From: Occultella kanbiaonis | Lineage (GTDB): Bacteria; Actinomycetota; Actinomycetes; Actinomycetales; Beutenbergiaceae | DNA length: 64,000 nucleotides | Direction: 5' to 3' | NCBI RefSeq assembly: GCF_009708215.1 | Contig: NZ_CP046175.1 | Location: forward strand, 5,456,001 to 5,520,000 | In this document: positions 1 to 7,657 of the stretch, piece after piece | Position numbering within the stretch: the stretch's first letter is position 1 | Layout of the letters: every line of letters begins with the position of its first letter | Notes under the pieces: model-generated | What the model saw: only the letters and a program-made list of their open reading frames with translations | Told to the model about the DNA's origin: nothing | The model's database searches: none | Program-made: the position numbers and the translations under genes

Positions 1-654
1 GGATCCACGGTGACTGACTCCGAAGGCACCGCCACCACCTCCGAGACCGTCTCGCAGGCCTCCTCGAACGCCGTCGGCGTCGAGGGTCTGGACCTGGCCG
101 TGGACCCCATGGCGAGCGTCTGGAACAGCACCGGCTCGGCCGCCACCCAGGCGCGCGGGATCGAGGGCGCCGAGAGCTCGGCGTCCGAGTCCGACACCGC
201 GATCTGGGCCGGCGCGCCGTTCCACCTCGGTGGCATCACCGCGGCGGGCGAGTCCGCTCAGGCCGAGGAGCGGCAAGCCACCTCGACCGTCTCCGACGAC
301 GAGGGCACCGTCACCTCGACCGAGCAGTCGTGGGACGCCACCCGCACCTCGTTCATCGGGCAGACCGGTGACATCGCCGGTGAGCCGTGGGTCTGGCTGA
401 CCGACACCCGGTCCGACGCGTCGGCCTCGGCCGGAGACAGCGAAGGCTCGGACAGCAACACCGCGCAGATGGTCGGCTACGCGTTCCCGTTCGCGATCGG
501 GGACTCGGGTTTCGCATCCGAGATCGTCGATGCGTCCGGCACGCACACCGCTGACGCCATCACCGACGAGAACGGCACCCGGACCAACGAGCGGACCACC
601 GAGAACCAGTCGGTGACCCGCCCCGGGTTCGTCCTCGACGGCGCTGCTGGGTGA
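1..654 (+). CDS. C-terminal part of a repeat-containing Ser/Thr/Ala-rich protein (partial)
   Basis: The reading frame is open from base 1, so only the C-terminal part of a larger protein is visible. It has no cysteine and is acidic and rich in Ser, Thr, Ala and Gly, as in exported or surface proteins. A motif of the form V/I-T/S-D-x-x-G-T-x-T-x-x-E appears three times, about 90 residues apart: at the left edge, near visible residue 94 and near residue 184. The segments before the second and third copies also align (SDTAIWAGAPF and SNTAQMVGYAFPF), so the protein is built from units of about 90 residues. There is no LPxTG signal or C-terminal membrane anchor. I do not recognise the family and assign no function. 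A strong hairpin follows the stop. Confidence 0.6.
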   Translation, partial: GSTVTDSEGTATTSETVSQASSNAVGVEGLDLAVDPMASVWNSTGSAATQARGIEGAESSASESDTAIWAGAPFHLGGITAAGESAQAEERQATSTVSDDEGTVTSTEQSWDATRTSFIGQTGDIAGEPWVWLTDTRSDASASAGDSEGSDSNTAQMVGYAFPFAIGDSGFASEIVDASGTHTADAITDENGTRTNERTTENQSVTRPGFVLDGAAG

Positions 655-718
655 CCCGCACGGGCTTCTCGACACCGAGAACGCCCAGCGCAACCGACTG
701 GTCTGAACTAGTCACGCC

Positions 719-746
719 CGGCCCGGCCCCTCACGGGGCCGGGCCG
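719..746. terminator. Bidirectional terminator hairpin
   Basis: A perfect 12-bp G+C stem (719-730 paired with 735-746) encloses the 4-nt loop TCAC. It lies between two converging genes. There is no T-tract, which is common for actinobacterial terminators. Confidence 0.75.
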
Positions 747-816
747 TGGCCACGCGGGTGCGACCGGGCCATCCGGGCGGCGACCATCGGCTGCCGCGAT
801 CGCCGGCGTGTGGCGC

Positions 817-1533
817 CTAGAAGCTACCGATCCCCTGCCCGATCAGCAGGACACCGTAGACGAGCAGCAGCACCACGGCGATCGTGGTGTTGTTGCGCAT
901 CAGCCACACCTCGAGTGCGCGCAGCGGCTGCTCCGTGCGCACCGGGAACAGCAGGTGCAGCCCGACCGGAACGGCAACGGTCAGTGACGCGATCACGGTG
1001 TAGATCACGAGCAGCAGGGCGACGTCGCCGGTGCCAAGACCGGCCGTACCGATCGTGAGGGCGGCCCCCGCCGCGAAGGCCACGTTCTTCGGGTTCGCGC
1101 CCGCGAACAGCAGGCCGCTGCGCAACGACCGCACGGGGGTGGTGCTCGCGATCGAGGACATCCATCCTGGCAGCTGCGGGACCGGGAGACCCGTGTCCGG
1201 GTCGATCTCGGCCTCGGGACCGGGTTCGGACTCGGTGGGCCGGAACTTGCGCCGGGCCATGACCAGCAACCACACGCCGAGCGCGAGCTGCAGCACACCG
1301 GCCACGGGGTTCGGTCCGTCGGAGGAATCGGTCGGCAGGTAGCCCGCGAGCAGGGTGAGGACCGTGACCACCGCCGCGATCCCGACCGCCCAGCCGAGCA
1401 GGAACGCGATCCCGTTCGCCCGCGAGCGCGGTGACAGCAGGATCAGCACGCTGACGATGATCGGGATCGGGCTCACCGATACGCCGAGCCCGAAGGGCAG
1501 GATCGCACCGACCAGATCGAGCATCATGCCCAC
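817..1533 (-). CDS. GAP family (SfLAP-like) integral membrane protein
   Basis: A 238-residue membrane protein with about six hydrophobic segments. Segments 1 and 2 lie near residues 5-60. A charged loop rich in Pro and Glu at about 95-125 (ESEPGPEAEIDPDTG) is followed by four more segments. The start LDLVGAILPFGLGVSVSPIPIIVSVLILLSPRSR has the pattern of the actinobacterial GAP/Sap family (PF11139). The mycobacterial member is linked to export of cell-surface glycolipids, and the fold resembles LysE-type exporters. The cargo here is unknown. The gene appears to be a single transcription unit, converging with the left-edge gene across a hairpin. Confidence 0.7.
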   Translation of the reverse strand: MGMMLDLVGAILPFGLGVSVSPIPIIVSVLILLSPRSRANGIAFLLGWAVGIAAVVTVLTLLAGYLPTDSSDGPNPVAGVLQLALGVWLLVMARRKFRPTESEPGPEAEIDPDTGLPVPQLPGWMSSIASTTPVRSLRSGLLFAGANPKNVAFAAGAALTIGTAGLGTGDVALLLVIYTVIASLTVAVPVGLHLLFPVRTEQPLRALEVWLMRNNTTIAVVLLLVYGVLLIGQGIGSF

Positions 1534-1650
1534 CTCTCGCCTCTGGGACCACGCGACGTCCGGCCCGCCGACGGCACGGTCCGGCGGACCACGCGGGCAA
1601 GCAGGTCGAACGCTAGCGTGCCACCGCCTCGTCGGGGTAGCCGGTCCGGA

Positions 1651-2826
1651 TCAGGCGTGCGCGCCGACGCTGATATCGCCGAACGCCACCTCGGGGCGCG
1701 CCTGCAGCACCGCGGCCACACGGTCGGCCTGCTCCTCGATCGCGCGCCGCCGTCGGGCGGTGGGCCCCTCGAACATCTCCACCGTGATCCTGACCCGGCT
1801 GCCGCTGAGGCGCTGGTGCCAGACCCCGGCCACCACGCCGTCGAGCAGGACCACCGGGAAGTTCCCGGCCTGCCCGCCGGCCAGTGCCCGTTCGGCCGCC
1901 CGGCCCGGGAAGATCCGCTCCCGCGGCTGGCTGCCCACGCCATAGGCGTCGAAGAGCGGGAGCAGGCGGACCTGGTCGCGCCGTGGCTCGACGTCGGGCG
2001 CGCCGGCCACGCGCAGGCACCCGGCACCGTCCCGGTCCACCCGTTCCAGGCGTGGGTCCGCCTCCGCCTGCGCGAACAGGTCCGCGGCCCGGCCCGGACG
2101 GATCGCGAGCCACTTCGCGAACTCGGCGGCAGTGGCCGGGCCGTAGGCGGCCAGGTAGGTGTGCACGAGGTCGACGGCGGCGCCCACGCCCGGTTGCGGG
2201 TCGAACCCGGGCAGCCAGGTGCGCGGGCTCGTGTAGGTGACCTTCCGGCCCCGCGGCCGCCCGAAGCAGAGCAGGCCGCGGTGCCCGGCGATCCCGATCA
2301 GCTGCCGCCAGCGCGGCCAGTAGCCGCCGAACGCCGGCATCACGAGGTCACCGGCCCATGGTCCCGTTGCGCCGATGACCGCCTCGTCGAGCTCGTCGAC
2401 GGTCAGCTCGACGTCGAGGAGGACCGTACCGAGCGCCGCCAGGACCGCGTCGGCCTGCTCGGGGGTGAGCCGCATGGCCGGGGGCGGGGTCGGCCCCGCG
2501 GTCCCGATCCAGCCCATCGCGCCGACCCACCGGGACAGGCCGTCCGCGGAGAGCAGGTGCACCGTCCCGCGCGGGCCGTGGGCCTTGACGAGGGTCCGGT
2601 CCTGTTCGAGCGCGTGGCGCACGTCGGAGCGCGTGGCGCCGCCGACCCGGAGCCCGATCGAGGTCTCGCCGGCCACCATCACCTGGGCGTGTGCCCCGAG
2701 GATCGCGTCGACGACGGCGGTGATCGCCGTCGAGCGGTCGGCTCCGGTCGGCACCGTCTCGAGCAGGCGGTGGGTCGCCAGCCGGGCCGCCAGCAGCCGG
2801 TCCCAGTCGTCGCCTCGTGCGGTCAT
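1651..2826 (-). CDS. Winged-helix HTH_42 (AlkZ/YcaQ-like) DNA glycosylase family protein
   Basis: 391 residues, the usual length for the HTH_42 superfamily (PF06224). It has the N-terminal pattern RLATHRLL, a GAHAQ motif, IGLRVGG, and later FGGYWPRW and an FDAYG-like C-terminal segment. Characterised members (AlkZ, YcaQ/AlkX, trioxacarcin-type enzymes) excise bulky alkyl or crosslinked bases from DNA. Their catalytic motif is Q-x-Q, Q-x-D or H-x-Q; here it reads H46-A47-Q48, which I take as the H-x-Q variant. No biosynthetic genes adjoin it, so a general repair role is more likely than self-resistance. The lesion it removes cannot be told from sequence. Confidence 0.72.
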   Translation of the reverse strand: MTARGDDWDRLLAARLATHRLLETVPTGADRSTAITAVVDAILGAHAQVMVAGETSIGLRVGGATRSDVRHALEQDRTLVKAHGPRGTVHLLSADGLSRWVGAMGWIGTAGPTPPPAMRLTPEQADAVLAALGTVLLDVELTVDELDEAVIGATGPWAGDLVMPAFGGYWPRWRQLIGIAGHRGLLCFGRPRGRKVTYTSPRTWLPGFDPQPGVGAAVDLVHTYLAAYGPATAAEFAKWLAIRPGRAADLFAQAEADPRLERVDRDGAGCLRVAGAPDVEPRRDQVRLLPLFDAYGVGSQPRERIFPGRAAERALAGGQAGNFPVVLLDGVVAGVWHQRLSGSRVRITVEMFEGPTARRRRAIEEQADRVAAVLQARPEVAFGDISVGAHA

Positions 2827-2965
2827 CGGATTCCCCTCGCCGTCGTGTTGACCCCAGGTTAGGCGCGATAGCGGTCAGGACCTGTCCCCTACGACCAGGG
2901 TGACGGCTTCGCAGAATGGCGACCGTCCGCCGTCGGACGCGCGTACCGTTGGTGCGGAGCAGATC

Positions 2966-4588
2966 ATGGACGATCTCACGGCGGTCTTGGACACGGGGCG
3001 ACTGGCGTTCGCCCACGGGGACTGGCAGGGCGCGCATCGGGACCTGTCCAGGGCCCGGGAGCTCGGCACGCTCCCGACGGCGGACCTGGACCTGCTCAGC
3101 CGGGTGTGCTGGTGGGTCGGCAGGGCGCGGGAGTCGCTGGAGCTCTCCGAGGACGTCTACAACCGGTTCGAGCAGGAGGGCGATCTGCCCGGTGCGGCGA
3201 ACAAGGCGCTCAACCTCGGGCTGCTCTGGTTCATCCGCGGGGATCTGGTGATCGCCTCGGGATGGGTGAACCGCGCCCGTCGGATCCTGGCCGATCTGCC
3301 GGAGGGCGTCGAGCACGGCTATCTGCGCTACCTGGACGCGATCGTCGAGCTGGACTTCTACGGGCTCGGCCCGGCCCGCGAGAGCGCCGTGACCCTGAGG
3401 GAGATGGGACAGCGCCTGCACGCCCCACAGCTGACCTCCCTCGGCCTGGTGCTCTCGGGACTCGCCGACGCGCACACGGGCAATCCGGCGGCCGGGTTCG
3501 CGCAGCTCGATGAGGCGATGCTGCCCGTGCTCGCCGGCCAGCTGCCGGCCGAATGGGCCGGCGACGTCTACTGCACCGTCATCCACACCTGCCACAGCCT
3601 CGGTGACCTGAGCCGGATGCGCGCCTGGACCGCGGCCACGGAGCAGTGGTGCGAGCAGTTCCACGGCGAGGTGGTCTACTCCGGGATCTGCCGCGTGCAC
3701 CGCCTGCAGCTGTTGTGCACGCAAGGGGACTGGTCGACGGCGGAGGCCGGCATCGAGCGTAGCGGCGCAGAGCTGACGGGTCTGAACAACTGGGTGGCGG
3801 GTGAGGCGTACTACCAGCTCGGCGAGATCCGGCGGCTGCGGGGAGATGCAGGCGGCGCCCGGGCCGCCTTCGACCGGGCCCGTGATCTCGGTGCGGAGAC
3901 CCAGCCGGGTGCGGCCCTGCTCGACCTGGCGGGCGGGCACGTCCGTGAGGCCTCGGCCGCGCTGCGGGCCGCGCTCGCCGGCCGGGACCGGCTCTCCTCC
4001 GCCCGGCTGCTCGGCCCCGCCGTGGAGATCGCCCTCGCCCAGGGCCGCACCGACGAGGCCGACCGGCTCTGCGGCGAGCTGGAGGCCGTCGCCACCGAGT
4101 TCGCCACCGAGGGTTTCCGCACCTGGGCGGTGCACGCGCGGTCCGCCGTACTGGTGGCCCAGGGTCGCCACGAGGAGGCACTGCCCGTGCTGCGCCGCGC
4201 CGCGGTCGGCTATCGCGCGCTGCAGGCCCGGTACGAGACCGCCCGGATCTACGAACTGAGCGCCCTCGCCCACACCGGCCTCGGGGACGAGGCGGCCGCG
4301 GAGTCCGACCTGGCCACGGCGGTCGCCATCTACGGCGAGCTCGGCGCGGCGCCGGACGTGGCGCGCCTCGACGCAGGCCCGTTGCCCGGCGGGCTGACCG
4401 CACGGGAGGCGGAGGTGCTGCGGCTGATCGCCGCCGGCGCGAGCAACCGGGACGCGGCCGCCGCCCTGTTCATCAGCGCCAAGACGGTGGACCGGCACCT
4501 GGCGAACATCTTCGCCAAGATCGACGTCTCCTCCCGGACCGCGGCCGCCGCCTGGGCCCACGAGCACCGGCTGAGTGGCCGTCGCTAG
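2966..4588 (+). CDS. TPR-containing LuxR-family regulator (paralogue A)
   Basis: 540 residues. Residues 1 to about 460 are helical TPR-like repeats without a Walker motif, so this is not a classical ATPase-containing LAL protein. The C-terminal 65 residues form a LuxR/NarL HTH (LTAREAEVLRLIAAGASN...KTVDRHLANIFAKIDVSSR). An in-frame codon exists upstream at 2900. I chose ATG 2966 because it has CGGAG 6 bases ahead, and because the paralogue at 7658 aligns from that point (LxTGRxxFxxxxWxGAxRxL). A -10-like TACCGT (2944-2949) and a 6-bp dyad CGTCCG-ccgt-CGGACG (2924-2939) lie just upstream, compatible with autoregulation. It probably controls the operon starting at 4861. The signal is unknown. 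Confidence 0.75.
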   Translation: MDDLTAVLDTGRLAFAHGDWQGAHRDLSRARELGTLPTADLDLLSRVCWWVGRARESLELSEDVYNRFEQEGDLPGAANKALNLGLLWFIRGDLVIASGWVNRARRILADLPEGVEHGYLRYLDAIVELDFYGLGPARESAVTLREMGQRLHAPQLTSLGLVLSGLADAHTGNPAAGFAQLDEAMLPVLAGQLPAEWAGDVYCTVIHTCHSLGDLSRMRAWTAATEQWCEQFHGEVVYSGICRVHRLQLLCTQGDWSTAEAGIERSGAELTGLNNWVAGEAYYQLGEIRRLRGDAGGARAAFDRARDLGAETQPGAALLDLAGGHVREASAALRAALAGRDRLSSARLLGPAVEIALAQGRTDEADRLCGELEAVATEFATEGFRTWAVHARSAVLVAQGRHEEALPVLRRAAVGYRALQARYETARIYELSALAHTGLGDEAAAESDLATAVAIYGELGAAPDVARLDAGPLPGGLTAREAEVLRLIAAGASNRDAAAALFISAKTVDRHLANIFAKIDVSSRTAAAAWAHEHRLSGRR

Positions 4589-4601
4589 GGGCGCGGCCCT
4601 C

Positions 4602-4743
4602 GAACCCCGCCGAGTTCGACGCCAAGCCTTCGAACTAGCCAGAAGTTCAGCACTAGCTCGAGGTGTCGGTGACGAACTCGACTGCTGTCTCGACCCGGTC
4701 ATCGCCCGGGCCCGGCGCCAGGGGGCGCTTCCGCGGAAGCGCC
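4602..4743. repeat. Intergenic nested-hairpin element, copy 1
   Basis: After GAACCCCGC (4602-4610) comes an outer stem CGAGTTCG/CGAACTCG (4611-4618 with 4673-4680). Inside it is a stem TCGAaCTAG/CTAGcTCGA (4630-4638 with 4653-4661, one mismatch) with the 14-nt loop CCAGAAGTTCAGCA (4639-4652). A 20-bp perfect palindrome centred on TTCCGCGGAA (4724-4743) follows. Copy 2 at 17470-17584 keeps the pairing and the loop but has different stem sequences. Both copies lie downstream of a + strand gene. The role is unknown; the terminal palindrome could act as a terminator for the LuxR gene. Confidence 0.65.
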
Positions 4744-4815
4744 GTGCACCGAACACCCCATGGCCCGACCGCGCGATTGGGTGATTCGCCCGATTCGCGA
4801 GCCGGCGCGGATTCC

Positions 4816-4821
4816 TAGCGT
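4816..4821 (+). promoter_or_regulatory. -10 box of the 4861-6277 operon
   Basis: TAGCGT within ATTCCTAGCGTTGAGG matches the actinobacterial TANNNT -10 box. The same TTCCTA-type context precedes the genes at 9560, 27965 and 32940. A GAAGGAGG ribosome-binding site follows, ending 6 bases before ATG 4861. Two copies of GATTCGC lie just upstream and could be regulator contacts. Confidence 0.55.
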
Positions 4822-4860
4822 TGAGGCACCGGTTCATACCGAGTCCGAAGGAGGATCACG

Positions 4861-5232
4861 ATGGACCTCAGCCTCGCAGTGTTGGCAGGCAGCATCTCCA
4901 GCGTGATCTTCGCCGGGAGCGTCCTGCCGATGGTCCTCAAGGCCGTCCGCACGCGCGACCTCGCGTCCTACAGCCTCGGCAACCTGTTGCTCGCGAACAC
5001 GGGCAACGTCGTGCACTCCATCTATGTGTACAGCCTGCCGGCGGGCCCGATCTGGGCGCTGCACGGCTTCTATCTCATCACCACCGGCCTGATGCTGGTC
5101 CTGTACCTGCGCCACGCGCGTTCGGTGCCGGAGCCGGTGGCTTCCATCGACAAGGAGAACCCCCTTGAGTACCACCTACCCGACCCCCGCGACGGCACCG
5201 AGCTCGTCGGAACCGTCGGCGACCGAGGCTGA
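4861..5232 (+). CDS. SemiSWEET/PQ-loop-like three-helix membrane protein
   Basis: 123 residues with three predicted membrane helices (about 5-27, 40-60 and 68-90) and a hydrophilic tail. The first helix ends LPMVLKAVRTRDLASYS. This resembles the PQ-loop signature of SemiSWEET and MtN3-type proteins (LPQ..K..RTKS...S), with Met in place of Gln. Such proteins dimerise to move small sugars or other solutes, but the substrate here is unknown. The tail overlaps the next gene by 68 bases in another frame, indicating translational coupling. It may work with the methyltransferase, but that is inference. Confidence 0.6.
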   Translation: MDLSLAVLAGSISSVIFAGSVLPMVLKAVRTRDLASYSLGNLLLANTGNVVHSIYVYSLPAGPIWALHGFYLITTGLMLVLYLRHARSVPEPVASIDKENPLEYHLPDPRDGTELVGTVGDRG

Positions 5233-6277
5233 GGAGACCGCCGCCCTCGCGGCCCGCTACCTCGAGATCCTCAACTCGAGCGCGATCGCCATCCTCACCA
5301 GCATCGGCCACCGCGCCGGGCTGTTCGAGACCCTGGCGACGCTCCCACCCGCGAGCAGCGAGCAGATCGCCGACGCGGCCGACCTGAACGAGCGCTACGT
5401 GCGCGAGTGGCTGGGCGGCATGTCGGCAGCCGGCATCGTCGTCTACGACCCGGTCCGGCAGACCTACCACTTCCCCCGTTCGCACGCCGCCGTGCTCACC
5501 AGCGCGGCCGGCCCGGAGAACCTCGCCCAGCTCATGCAGTACATCCCGATGCTCGGCAGCGTGGAGGCCCGGGTGCTGGAGAGCCTGCAACACGGCGGTG
5601 GGCTCGACTACTCCGAGTACCCGGGCTTCCAGCGCACCATGGCGCAGGAGTCGGCGACGGTGAACGACGCGGTCCTGGTGGACGGCATCCTGCCGCTCGT
5701 GCCCGGGCTCCCGGGCCGGCTGACAGCGGGGATCGACGTCCTCGACGTCGGCTGCGGCTCCGGTCACGCGATCAACCTGATGGCCAGGGCCTACCCGAAC
5801 AGCGCCTTCGTCGGGTACGACTTCTCGTCCGAGGGCGTCGCGGCCGCCCGCGCCGAGGCCGCGGCCTGGGGCCTGGCAAACTCCCGGTTCGAGGTGGTCG
5901 ACGTCGCCGGGATCGCCGAGCGGGGCCACTTCGACCTGGTCACGGCGTTCGACGCCATCCACGACCAGGCCCACCCCGCGCAGGTGCTCGGCAACGTGCG
6001 GTCGGCGCTGCGCGAGGACGGGGTGTTCCTGATGGTGGACATCAAGGCGTCGAGCAACGTGGAGGACAACGCCGCCCTGCCCTGGGGCAGCTACCTCTAT
6101 GCGATCTCGATGTTCCACTGCATGAGCGTCTCCCTCGGGCTCGGCGGGGACGGTCTCGGCACGGTCTGGGGCACCCAGCTCGCGGAGCGGATGCTCGGTG
6201 AGGCCGGGTTCACCGACGTCGAGATCGTGGACGTGCCCGCCGATCCGTTCAACGCCTACTTCGTGGCGCGTCCGTAG
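5165..6277 (+). CDS. Class I SAM-dependent methyltransferase with N-terminal winged helix (Rv2258c-like)
   Basis: 370 residues. Residues about 25-110 form a winged-helix-like N-domain (AGLFETLATLPPASSEQIADAADL...YVREWLGGM) that in this family serves in dimerisation rather than DNA binding. The Rossmann methyltransferase domain follows, with the SAM motif VLDVGCGSGHAINLM near residue 195 and FDLVTAFDAIHD. The TTG start at 5165 has AAGGAG 6 bases upstream and lies inside the preceding gene. The acceptor substrate is unknown. This is the second gene of a two-gene unit following LuxR regulator A. A perfect hairpin just after the stop ends transcription. Confidence 0.75.
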   Translation: MSTTYPTPATAPSSSEPSATEAEETAALAARYLEILNSSAIAILTSIGHRAGLFETLATLPPASSEQIADAADLNERYVREWLGGMSAAGIVVYDPVRQTYHFPRSHAAVLTSAAGPENLAQLMQYIPMLGSVEARVLESLQHGGGLDYSEYPGFQRTMAQESATVNDAVLVDGILPLVPGLPGRLTAGIDVLDVGCGSGHAINLMARAYPNSAFVGYDFSSEGVAAARAEAAAWGLANSRFEVVDVAGIAERGHFDLVTAFDAIHDQAHPAQVLGNVRSALREDGVFLMVDIKASSNVEDNAALPWGSYLYAISMFHCMSVSLGLGGDGLGTVWGTQLAERMLGEAGFTDVEIVDVPADPFNAYFVARP

Positions 6278-6282
6278 TCGCG

Positions 6283-6313
6283 AGCGCCGCCGTCAACGCC
6301 CGACGGCGGCGCT
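6283..6313. terminator. Bidirectional terminator hairpin
   Basis: A perfect 12-bp stem AGCGCCGCCGTC/GACGGCGGCGCT (6283-6294 with 6302-6313) has a 7-nt loop. It starts 5 bases after the methyltransferase stop and includes the stop codon of the converging OYE gene. Confidence 0.8.
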
Positions 6314-7402
6314 TGCGTCGTGCGCTAGGGCGGCACGTGGGCGGGCCCGCAGGTACTGCTGCGGCCAACTCGCGGCATCCGGCTCGCCCAGTTCGGTCGC
6401 CGCGCGCAATGCGAAGTGCGGATCGCGCAGCCACTCACGGCCTGCCATGACGGCGTCGGCGTCGCCCGCCTGAAGAATCTGTTCTGCCTGCGGACCGTCG
6501 GTGATCTCGCCGACTGCGCTGACCGGCAGCCCGGCCAGGCGGCGGACCTGGGCTGCCACCGGCACCTGGTAGCCGGGCCCGACCCTGATCTGCTGGTGGG
6601 CGACGAGGCCACCGCTGGAGATGTCGAAGAATTGGGCGCCGCGGTCGGCCGCCCAGCTGGCGACGGTCGCAGTCTGCATGACGTCCCAACCTCCGTCGGC
6701 CCAGTCGGTGCCCGAGAACCGCACGAACAGGGTCGCGGCCGGCGCGGCCGTGGCCACGGCCTCCACGACCCGCAGCAACAATCGGGCCCGGTTCTCGAGC
6801 GAGCCTCCGTAGTGGTCGTCGCGGCGGTTCGACAACGGCGAGAGGAACTGATGCAGCAGGTAGCCGTGCGCGGCGTGCACCTCGAGCACTCCGAATCCCG
6901 CGGCGGCCGCACGCCTGGCGGCATCGGCGAATGCGGTCACGACGGCATCGATGCCGGCGAGGTCCAGGGCCGCCGGCTCGGCCAAGCCCTCGAAGGCGAT
7001 CGCCGACGGCGCCACCGTCTGCCAGCCGCCGCGATCGCGTGGAACCGAACCCCGTTCGCTGGCGAACGGTGCGAACGTCGACGCCTTGCGGCCGGCGTGG
7101 GCGAGTTGGATGCCGGGGACGGCCCCTCGGGCACGGATGGCCCCAGCGATCGGCGCCCAGGCCTCGCGTTGCGCGTCGTTCCACAGTCCGGTGTCGCCGG
7201 GCGAGATGCGTCCCTCGGGTACCACGGCGGTCGCCTCAGCGATGACCAGGCCGGCACCGCCCGAGGCGAACTGCGCCAGGTGCACGTGATGCCAGTCGTT
7301 CGGGACACCCTCGACCGCCGAGTACTGGCACATGGGTGCGACCCACAGCCGGTTGCGGAAGGTGGTGGTGCCAAGGTCGAACGGGCTCAGCAGCAGGCTC
7401 AT
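6293..7402 (-). CDS. NADH:flavin oxidoreductase, Old Yellow Enzyme family (YqjM-like)
   Basis: 369-residue TIM-barrel FMN enzyme. It shows the YqjM-class N-terminus (FRNRLWVAPMCQYSA, with the Cys and Tyr that tune FMN), QLAHAGRKAS, GWQTVAPSAIAF, the catalytic His pair in EVHAAHGYLLHQFLSPLSNRR, and a phosphate-binding VGEITD...GREWLRDP C-terminus. It reduces activated C=C bonds with NAD(P)H, and detoxification of electrophiles is the usual suggestion. The frame is open far upstream, but the family start is MSLLLSPFDLG, so ATG 7402 is used; no good ribosome-binding site is visible. It lies head to head with LuxR regulator B, which may control it. Confidence 0.85.
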   Translation of the reverse strand: MSLLLSPFDLGTTTFRNRLWVAPMCQYSAVEGVPNDWHHVHLAQFASGGAGLVIAEATAVVPEGRISPGDTGLWNDAQREAWAPIAGAIRARGAVPGIQLAHAGRKASTFAPFASERGSVPRDRGGWQTVAPSAIAFEGLAEPAALDLAGIDAVVTAFADAARRAAAAGFGVLEVHAAHGYLLHQFLSPLSNRRDDHYGGSLENRARLLLRVVEAVATAAPAATLFVRFSGTDWADGGWDVMQTATVASWAADRGAQFFDISSGGLVAHQQIRVGPGYQVPVAAQVRRLAGLPVSAVGEITDGPQAEQILQAGDADAVMAGREWLRDPHFALRAATELGEPDAASWPQQYLRARPRAALAHDASAAVGR

Positions 7403-7553
7403 GCCGTGTGCAACCGCCGACGACGACACGTATTCCCTTGGCAGCCGGTGTGATCCGCGCGCAGGCCGGCGAGGTTCCGCGGCCCCGTGAAGCACCCACC
7501 GCGCAGCACGGCAGACCTCCTCGTGGCCCAGGCCGTGCGACTGCCCGAGTAAG

Positions 7554-7595
7554 GGCGGTCGGTCGACCGCCGACGGGGCCGAACGCGCGTAGCAT
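7554..7595 (+). promoter_or_regulatory. Candidate promoter and dyad upstream of LuxR paralogue B
   Basis: The inverted repeat GGCGGTC-ggtc-GACCGCC (7554-7571) overlaps the -35 region for a -10-like TAGCAT (7590-7595). The position suits an operator, perhaps autoregulatory. Otherwise the 255-base gap between the OYE and LuxR genes shows nothing recognisable. Confidence 0.35.
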
Positions 7596-7657
7596 CGACG
7601 AGGTGAGAGACGCCGTCGGGTTCGGCTCGACGCGACGACCGGGCCGGTGAGGTCCCG

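Noticed and set aside
2348-4837. An 829-codon minus-strand frame across LuxR regulator A
   Set aside because: It overlaps two well-supported genes, has low-complexity antisense composition and no recognisable domain.
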